Shown one piece after another: positions 56,390 to 64,000 of a stretch of DNA of 64,000 nt. Position 1 is the stretch's first letter. Each line of letters opens with the position of its first letter. Source of the DNA: Aquarana catesbeiana (Eukaryota; Chordata; Amphibia; Anura; Ranidae); contig NC_133330.1 in the NCBI RefSeq assembly GCF_042186555.1, forward strand, positions 343,882,825 through 343,946,824, written 5' to 3'. The notes beneath the pieces are model-generated. The model was given only the letters and a program-made list of their open reading frames with translations. It was not told where the DNA came from and did no database searches. The position numbers and the translations under genes were made by a program.

Positions 56390-57135
56390 GTAAATTACTA
56401 TATAGACACCGCTACTACACTGATACTATGCCACAACTACACTGCTACTACACCACAACTATACCACTACTACACTGATACTATGCCACAACTACACTGC
56501 TACTACTATACCATTATTACACTGCTACTACTATACCACTACTACACTGATACTATGCCACAACTACACTGCTACTACTATACCACTACTACACTGATAC
56601 TACTATACCACTACTACACTGATACTACACCACTACTACTATACTGCTACTACTATACCACTACTACACTGATACTATGCCACAACTACACTGCTACTAC
56701 TATACCACTACTACACTGATACTACTATACCACTACTACACTGATACTACACCACTACTACTATACTGCTACTACTATACCACTACTACACTGATACTAT
56801 GCCACAACTACTATACAACTATTACACTGCTACTACACCACCACTACACTGATACTATGTCATAGCTACACTACTACTATGCCACAACTACACTACTACT
56901 ACACTGCTACTATAATACTGCTACTACACCACAACTACACTGCTACTATGCCTCAACGACACTACTACTATACCACTGCCACTACACCACAACTGCACTA
57001 CTACTATGCTGCTACTATACTACTGATACTACACCACTACTACACTGCTACTATGCCACAACTACACTACTACTATACCACTGCTACTGCATCACAACTA
57101 CACTACTACTATGACACTACTATATTGCTACTACA
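56390..57135. repeat. (CTA)-rich composite tandem repeat
   Basis: Blocks such as ctactacactgatactatgc and cacaactacactgctactac are repeated with a 3-nt underlying period. The result is spurious Tyr/Thr-rich frames. Confidence 0.93.
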
Positions 57136-57226
57136 GTGATTTCCATTCCTGTGTTGTGTGGCCAACTTAATGCATTCCGAAGAAGGTTGGCTGCTTGGCA
57201 GTATTGAGAGAAATCTATCTCTATGA

Positions 57227-58163
57227 TTGTACTGTATCCCTATGTATCTCCATGTATCTCTATGTATCTCTATGTATCTCTATGTATCCCTATGTATCTC
57301 TATGTATCTCCATGTATCTCTATGTATCTCTATGTATCTCTATGTATCCCTATGTATCTCCATGTATCCCTATGTATCCCTATGTATCCATATGTATCTC
57401 CATGTATCCCTATGTATCTCTATGTATCTCTATGTATCCCTATGTATCTCTATGTATCTCCATGTATCCCTATGTATCCCTATGTATCCCTATGTATCCC
57501 TATGTATCTCTATTTATCCCTATGTATCTCCATGTATCCCCATGTATCTGTATGTATCTCTATGTATCTCTATGTATCTCCATGTATCTCCATGTATCCC
57601 TATGTAGCTCCATGTATCTCCATGTATCCCTATGTATCCCTGTGTATCTCTATGTATCTCCATGTATCTCCATGTATCCCTATGTATCCCTATGTATCTC
57701 TATGTATCCCTATGTATCTCTATGTATCTCTATGTATCTCTATGTATCCCTATGTATCCCCATGTATCCCTATGTATCTCTATGTATCCCTATGTATCTC
57801 TATGTATCTCTATGTATCTCCATGTATCCCTATGTATCTCTATGTATCCCTATGTATCTCTATGTATCCCTATGTATCTCTATGTATCTCTATGTATCCC
57901 TATGTATCTCCATGTATCCCTATGTATCTCTATGTATCCCTATGTATCTCCATGTATCTCTATGTATCTCTATGTATCCCTATGTATCTCCATATATCCC
58001 TATGTATCCCTATGTATCTCTATGTATCTCCATGTATCCCCATGTATCTCTATGTATCCCTATGTATCTCTATGTATCTCTATGTATCCCTATGTATCTC
58101 TATGTATCCCTATGTATCTCTATGTATCCCTATGTATCTCTATGTGTCTCTATGTATTTCTCT
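57227..58163. repeat. 10-bp minisatellite (TATGTATCYC), about 93 copies
   Basis: Repeats of tatgtatctc, tatgtatccc and catgtatctc. The 10-nt period gives three open plus frames that are cyclic permutations of each other (SMYLYV-type). Confidence 0.97.
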
Positions 58164-58924
58164 AGGGCTCATGCAGATGTGACATGTATACATTAGAGAA
58201 ATCTGTCCCCCCCCTGTACATTACTCCTCTTGTCAGTTCAGACAAAGGCCCCATATGTTCTGCCACAGACCCCCCATCATCATCATCTCCCCCATCATCA
58301 TCATCTCTCTCCAGTGCTGAAATGCAGCCTTAAAAAATAAAAACTAGCAGGCAGCCCGTCATTTCAGGCCATTAGGCGCGGAGTGTTCGTTTGTGATCGG
58401 CACAGTAAAGCAAACACACACTTTTTTTTTATATTATCGGCGTCGCCATCCATCAGCCGCGGCTGTCAGCAGAACAAATAGCGGTGTTTTCATGGGGCGA
58501 TCCGGCCTGTTTTTATTCCAGCGCAAAGTGTTTCCTGTCTGATGGTTGGAGCGTTAACTCTCCTCTCTAAATAGGTACTTATCACTTAACACACAAGTGC
58601 CGCGGTGACACATTCCCGTCCGCGTCGCCTCCCGCACCCCGCCGCCGCCATATAAAGTGATACTAATAGCTCTTATTATTTACAAAGTGGAACCTGTGAG
58701 CGATAAGTGATGGCAGGAGCTCAGCTGCTTCATTTTATTTTCTTTATATATTTATCTGCAGGTCTGTGTACATCTCCCGGACTTCACCGCCACCACGGAT
58801 TCCTAAAGAGAAGGATAATCACTGCTATTCACAAAGCCGAAATGTCACCGTCCGGAGGGGGAGGGGAAGAGGGGGCGCTTCTGAGCAATTAAGGATCAGA
58901 GTTTAGTCATGTTCCTTCTTTCTT
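58164..58924. promoter_or_regulatory. Candidate conserved noncoding region
   Basis: Mostly unique, mixed-GC sequence with TAAC/TTAT cores (cacttaacacacaagtgccg near 58582; atactaatagctcttattat near 58661). It has enhancer-like composition only. Confidence 0.3.
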
Positions 58925-59870
58925 GGCTATTTATAAAAAATAAAATCACTTGACGAATGTCACAAGCATTCGCCCAGCCATAACAAATTTTCCCAATAGG
59001 TTCATTTCCTATGACCATCAGCTCCATCTAGTGACCATCTGGTTTCTTTCTTTTCTCTTTCCTTTTTTTTCCTTTCCTTTTCCTCTCCTTTCTTTTTACT
59101 TTCATTTCCCTTTCCTTTTCCCGTTCCTTTCATTTTCCTTTTCTTTTCCGTTCCCTTTCCTTTTTTTCTTTTCCTTTTCCCTTTCCTTTCTCCCTTCCTT
59201 TTCATTCCCTTCCCCTTTTTATTTCCTTTCCCTTCCCTTTTTTTCCTTTTCCCTTTCCTTTCATTTCCCTTTCCTTTTCCTCTTCCTTTTCATTCCCTTT
59301 CCCCATTTATCTCCTTTCCTTTTTTTCCTTTCCATTTCCTTTGTTTTTCATTTCCTTTCCTTTTCCATTCCCCTTTCTTTCCTTTTCTTTCTTTCTTTTT
59401 AGGAATCTATTTATATAGAAAAAAAATCACTTGACGAAAATCACAAACATTCACCCAGCCATAACAAATGTTCCTCATATTTTGTCTAATAGGTTTATTT
59501 CCTATGATCATCTTTTTCATTTCCTTTCCTTTCCCTTTGTTTTTTCCTTTTCCAATCCCTTTTTTCCTTTAATTTTCCCTTTCCTTTTCTTTCCCTTTCA
59601 CTTCCTTTTCATTCCCTTTCCCCTTTTAGTTCCTTTCCCTTTCCTTTTATTCCATTTTCATTTCCCTTCCCTTTCCTTTTCTTTTCCATTCCCTTTTCTT
59701 TCCTTTTCTTTCTTTCTTTTTAGGAATCTATTTATATAACAAAAAAATCACTTGACGAATATCACAAACATTCACCAAGCCACAACAAATTTTCCTCATA
59801 TATTGTCTAATAGGTTTATTTCCTATGATCATCAGCTCCATCTAGTGGCCATAATGTGTTTTTTTTTCTT
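58925..59870. repeat. Three tandem long units with pyrimidine-tract expansions
   Basis: aaatcacttgacgaatgtca, cagccataacaaat and ggtttatttcctatgatcat recur at about 58942, 59427 and 59747. Between them lie TTTCC-rich tracts at 59042-59400 and 59509-59720 ending ttaggaatctatttatata. The spurious Phe-rich frames are not genes. Confidence 0.88.
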
Positions 59871-59975
59871 GAACTAGCTCAGTAAGAAAAGCACCACATT
59901 ATAGCCACAAGCTGGAGCTGAAGATCATAGAATATAAACCTATTGGACAAAATCTGAGGAACATTTGTGACATTC
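59800..59975. mobile_element. Small palindromic repeat
   Basis: gtctaataggtttatttcct and gaatataaacctattggac, and atgatcatcagctccat and agctggagctgaagatcat, are inverted. The same arms occur at 48555-48690. Confidence 0.6.
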
Positions 59976-60075
59976 GTAACAAACATTTTTTTTAGACCCC
60001 CCTCTAGAGCTTTGGTCTGGGGCTCCTATTAGTTGTTTTAAATGTGGATCTTCACTCTGGATCCCTTAGATCAGT

Positions 60076-60953
60076 GGTTCTTCTCAACCACTAAAAGCCA
60101 GGACACAGCCACCATTCTCTTGGGCCTCCAACCAGCTGCAGTTCTTCTAACCTACTACAGTGCTCCCAACCTCCCATGTGATTCTCAAGCCCCCACATTG
60201 CCCCCAGGCCTCTGAGAGTCCTCAGCCCCCACACCACAGTGCCACCTGGCCTCCTGTAGAGCCCCCCCCAGTCTGCTGCAGGGCCTGCAGCCCCCATAAT
60301 GCCCCCAATCTCCAACAGTGTGCCACAGTGCCTCCTAATCTCTGCAGTCCCATCCAGTCTCCCATTGTGCCCCTTCAAAGCCCCCAACCAAATGGAGAGA
60401 CCCCCAACCCCCTCCAGAACCCCCATTTCCCCACAGTACCACCCAACCTCTCACAGTGCCACCCCCCCACCACCCCCCCATCCCCAGCCCCTCCAAAGTG
60501 CTCCTACCTCCAAAAATGTCCCACAGTGCCTCCTAGCTCCCACAGTCTTCCATAGACCCCACCCCACTCCAGATACCTCACCCCCTACAGGGCCAACAAG
60601 TCTTCTAAAGTGTCCCCTAACCCCCTCCAGAGCCACCACTCCCCCCCCCCCCACAGTGTCACCCAACGTCTCACAGTGCACCCCCCCCCCCCCCCCCAAG
60701 CCACTCCAAAGTGCTCCTAATCTCCAAAAGTGTCCCACAGTGCCTCCTAGCCCCCTCCAGACACCTATTCCCTACAAGGCCAACAAGTCTCCTAAAGAGT
60801 CTCCTAACCCCCTCCAAAACCCTCATCCCCCACAGTGACACCCAACCCCATGCAGAGCCTTGCAGCACTCAAAATACATTTTTATTGTCTGGATGGAAGG
60901 TTTTGGAGGAATTTTTTGGCTCTGGGCTGACTAAGGTTGGGAACCTCCACCCT
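60076..60953. mobile_element. hAT-like element with C-rich tandem interior
   Basis: The ends cagtggttcttctcaacc and ggttgggaacctccacc are inverted. The interior is C-rich degenerate repeat, including two copies of a block of about 220 bp (cactccaaagtgctcctaat and gtcccacagtgcctcctag at about 60490 and 60702). The target duplication is uncertain (ttagat/ctagat). Confidence 0.55.
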
Positions 60954-61850
60954 AGATAAACATTTTTTTGTTGAGATCGGCATCATTGGAGGTAGTGTCA
61001 TGAAGTACATCCTCTCCCCAACTTCAGCAGAGCCACAATGCATACTGTATATATATATTATATATATATTCTGGAGTATTTGGGGCCCCATTTTGACCAC
61101 AGATTACTCGGCCTCACTCAGACGTTACTATTTCTCAATGACTGAATGCGGCCTGATGGGGTCAAAGAAAATGGAGACAATCCAGCTCAGACCTTCTCCA
61201 AACAAAGATGTTGTCTCATCTACATAAGAAAGTTCACCGCACAGCCAGTTCTCTAGAGCAAGGAGCTTCAAAGCCCTTGACTGAGGCCCAATGAAAGCGC
61301 TGATCCACAGGCGTCCGTTTCTTATGAAGGATCCTTGAAGATGATGCTCAGCAGACGTCAAGGAGGACCCGCCAGAGGCAGCTGCTCCGTCTTTTCCTCG
61401 GCGGCCCCATTTAATTCTCACTTATAGAACAGATGAGGCTGTTTGTCGACTAAAGTGGAGACCTGCTGGGCCCCGGGACCTTCCAAAGAACACGGCCACC
61501 CTTGATTACCGAGACTTCTGTCTTCTACTGTAGAGATTAACAGACAAGAAAAACAAGTTACCCCCCTCCTCAGACTCTGGGGGGGGGGGGGGGGGGGTCC
61601 CTGTAACTTGGTATCTTTGTAATGGCTTTATGTCAAGAACACTCAGATCTGTCTGTGGGACAAAGCCAAACATTGGCCAAATGACAAGTCTGACGCATCA
61701 CGCCGAGCGGACAAATCGGACGCTTGATGCTCCGGGCAGAGGCAAGCGTGGCTGCTTCACCCAGGCCTCCCTGATACATCCGATTCAAAGGCTTAAGACT
61801 TGTATGAAGCCTCTACCAGATGGGCACCTTGTGCACAGGAACAAAGGTTG
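60954..61850. other. RNF220 intron, no gene supported
   Basis: A small TA tract lies at 61043-61066 and a G-run at 61579-61597. A 97-codon minus frame at 61128-61421 lacks any recognisable domain. Confidence 0.35.
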
Positions 61851-61852
61851 GA

Positions 61853-62030
61853 GATTTGTTACATTGTAATCTACCAGCATGCCAATCATGGAACATCCGG
61901 GCAGATTATGTGACATTAATACATGAACAATGTTACAGTCACTATCACACCGTACCCATGTATCGTCCTATCACACGGAGGAGGAGGAACACCCAATTAT
62001 TAGAATGAAGCCTCCTCCAGCTGGATGCCT
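61853..62030. repeat. Left copy of an about 150-bp direct repeat
   Basis: ggaacatccgggcagattat and ccgtacccatgtatcgtcct are repeated with few changes at 63848-64000. The two copies bracket the 62.2-kb array. Confidence 0.85.
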
Positions 62031-62185
62031 TTTGCACAGAACAAAGTACAGAGAGACATCAGGAATGCCCTCAGAAATGAGGGAGACCCGACAGGGCCAC
62101 CTTCAACATCCAGAGGACAATAATGAAGCAGCACGTCAAGTATGTCATGGTGAATTGTTGGTGTGGCATAATTGTGCCAACAGTG

Positions 62186-63615
62186 GGGGGATTAAAAATA
62201 CAGAGTTAGGGTGTCAGGAGTATTTATCATACAGAGTGCAGGTGTCAGTAGTATGTAACATACAGAGTGCAGGTGTCATAAAAATGTATTGTACAGAGTG
62301 CAGGTGTCAGAAGTACGTAACATACAGAGTACAGGGGTCAGATGTAAGTATTGTACAGAGTGCAGGGATCAGGAGTATGTAACATACAGGGTGCAGGTGT
62401 CAGAAGTACGTAACATACAGAGTGCAGGGGTCAGAAGTACGTATTGTACAGAGTGCAGGTGTCAGGAGTATGTAACGTACAGAAAGCAGGTGTCAGGAGT
62501 ATGTAATGTATGGAGAGCAGGTGTCAGGAGTATGTAAACGTACAGAATGCAGGGGTCAGAAGTATGTATTGTACAGGGTGCAGTTCTCAGGAGTATGTAA
62601 ACATACAGAGTACAGGGGTCAGAAGTAAGTATTGTACAGGGTGCAGGTGTCAGGAGTATGTAACATACAGAGAGCAGGTATCAGGAGTATGTAAACGTAC
62701 AGAGAGCAGATGTCAGGAGTATGTAACGTACAGAGAGCAGGTGTCAGGAGTATGTAACGTACGGAGAGCAGGTGTCAGGAGTATGTAACGTACAGAGAGC
62801 AGGTATCAGGAGTATGTAACGCACAAAGAGCAGGTGTCAGGAGTATGTAAACGTACAGAGTGCAGATGTCAGGAGTATGTAACGTACAGAGAGCAGGTGT
62901 CAGGAGTATGTAACGTACGGAGAGCAGGTGTCAGGAGTATGTAACGTACAGAGAGCAGGTGTCAGGAGTATGTAACGTACGGAGAGCAGGTGTCAGGAGT
63001 ATGTAACGTACAGAGTGCAGGTGTCAGGAGTATGTAACGTACAGAGAGCAGGTGTCCGGAGTATGTAAACATACAGAGTGCAGATGTCAGGAGTATGCAA
63101 ACGTACAGAGTGCAGATGTCAGGAGTATGTAACGTACGGAGAGCAGGTGTCCGGAGTATGTAAACATACAGAGTGCAGGTGTCAGGAGTATGTAACGTAC
63201 AGAGTGCAGGTGTCAGGAGTATGTAAACGTACAGAGTGCAGATGTCAGGAGTATGTAACGTACGGAGAGCAGGTGTCAGGAGTATGTATTGTACAGAGTG
63301 CAGGTGTCAGGAGTATGTAATGTACAGAGTGCAGGTGTCAGGAGTATGTACCATACAGAGTGCAGGGGTCGGAAGTATGTATTGTACAGAGTGCAGGTGT
63401 CAGGAGTATGTAATGTACAGAGAGCAGGTGTCAGGAGTATGTAATGTACAGAGTGCAGGTGTCAGGAGTATGTACCATACAGAGTGCAGGGGTCGGAAGT
63501 ATGTATTGTACAGAGTGCAGGTGTCAGGAGTATGTAATGTACAGAGAGCAGGTGTCAGGAGTATGTATCATACAGAGTGCAGGTTTATGTGCACGTAACA
63601 TACAGAGCATAGGGA
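62186..63615. repeat. 31-32-bp minisatellite, about 45 copies
   Basis: The unit contains gtacagagtgcaggtgtcag and gagtatgtaac. Variants are agagagcag/agagtgcag and taacgtac/taaacgtac. Confidence 0.96.
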
Positions 63616-63847
63616 TCAGGACTGGCTGCCGGGAGCCAAGTCACCTAATATTACTTCACCTGCTGAAAGCAGAAAAAACCTCAAACCTTTAACACAACTG
63701 CTGGGAGCCACAGCCCGCTGTAATACTCCACCTGAGCTCCATAGAAAATAAAATTTCCCCTCTCTGCTTATGGACCCCCGTACTGGACTAATGGGGTCAG
63801 GGCCCCATACAGGAGGGTCAGCTCTACCCCCCTTTCAGCAGCCGAGC

Positions 63848-64000
63848 GTTACATTGTAAACTGCCAACATGCTGACCACGGAACATCCGGGCAGATCACG
63901 TGACATTAAAACATGAACAAGTTACAGTCAGTGTCATACCGTACCCATGTATCATCCTATCACACAGTTATTTGTATGAAGCCTCCACCAGCTGGACGCC
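63848..64000. repeat. Right copy of the about 150-bp direct repeat
   Basis: It matches 61853-62030, including ggaacatccgggcagatcac and ccagctggacgcc. It is cut by the window end. Confidence 0.85.

Noticed and set aside
57195..58196. Tyr/Ser/Cys repeat proteins in three plus frames
   Set aside because: They come from the 10-bp array, which reads identically in three permuted frames.
61128..61421. A 97-codon minus frame in unique sequence
   Set aside because: It has no similarity to RNF220 exons or any family I recognise, and no convincing acceptor/donor pair bounding the whole frame.
51765..64000. Upstream RNF220 exons (N-terminal half and first CPIC zinc-finger-like motif)
   Set aside because: No splice-bounded match was seen on the minus strand. 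Presumed beyond base 64000.

Overview
This is a eukaryotic intronic window, most likely from a ranid (true) frog or a close relative. Coding DNA is sparse. The spacer is packed with short TTAA-flanked inverted-repeat elements, hAT-type MITEs, a Tc1/mariner copy with frog/fish-type transposase, and an extreme load of minisatellites. The ranid assignment rests on recognised repeat styles and is an inference. One gene is present: RNF220, an E3 ubiquitin ligase, on the minus strand. Six coding exons are readable, in transcript order: 51669-51764, 40745-40787, 27103-27224, 25300-25428, 7198-7294 and 3733-3819. All have AG/GT boundaries, and their phases join as expected for the vertebrate protein. 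Together they encode about 190 residues of the middle of the protein. The N-terminal exons should lie beyond base 64000 and the coiled-coil and RING exons below base 1. The introns run about 10.9, 13.5, 1.7, 18.0 and 3.4 kb. Layout: 1-3700 holds simple repeats and TTAA-type MITEs; 3733-7294 has two RNF220 exons around a hAT-like element inflated by a 32-bp minisatellite; 7300-25300 is a large intron with four minisatellites, several MITEs and a 500-N gap; 25300-27224 has two exons separated by an intron made almost entirely of two 37-bp minisatellites; 27225-40744 holds nested MITEs and the 2.2-kb purine-rich 24-bp array; 40745-41160 has a short exon whose donor touches a 1.6-kb minisatellite and whose upstream side is a CpG-rich block; 41196-51668 has more arrays, two related Tc1 copies and foldback elements; 51669-64000 has the first exon in this window followed by 31-bp, triplet-like, 10-bp, C-rich and 31-bp arrays. 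About a third of the window (about 22 kb by adding array lengths) is tandem repeat. In several cases the array sits inside a transposable element, and one case has an unexpanded sibling element in the same window. I found no separate gene system. The points most worth following are TE-end-seeded minisatellites, exons hemmed in by arrays, a conserved-looking alternative donor that removes a zinc-finger cassette, a one-base frameshift in one RNF220 exon, and a CpG-rich block with an RFX X-box that could be an internal promoter.
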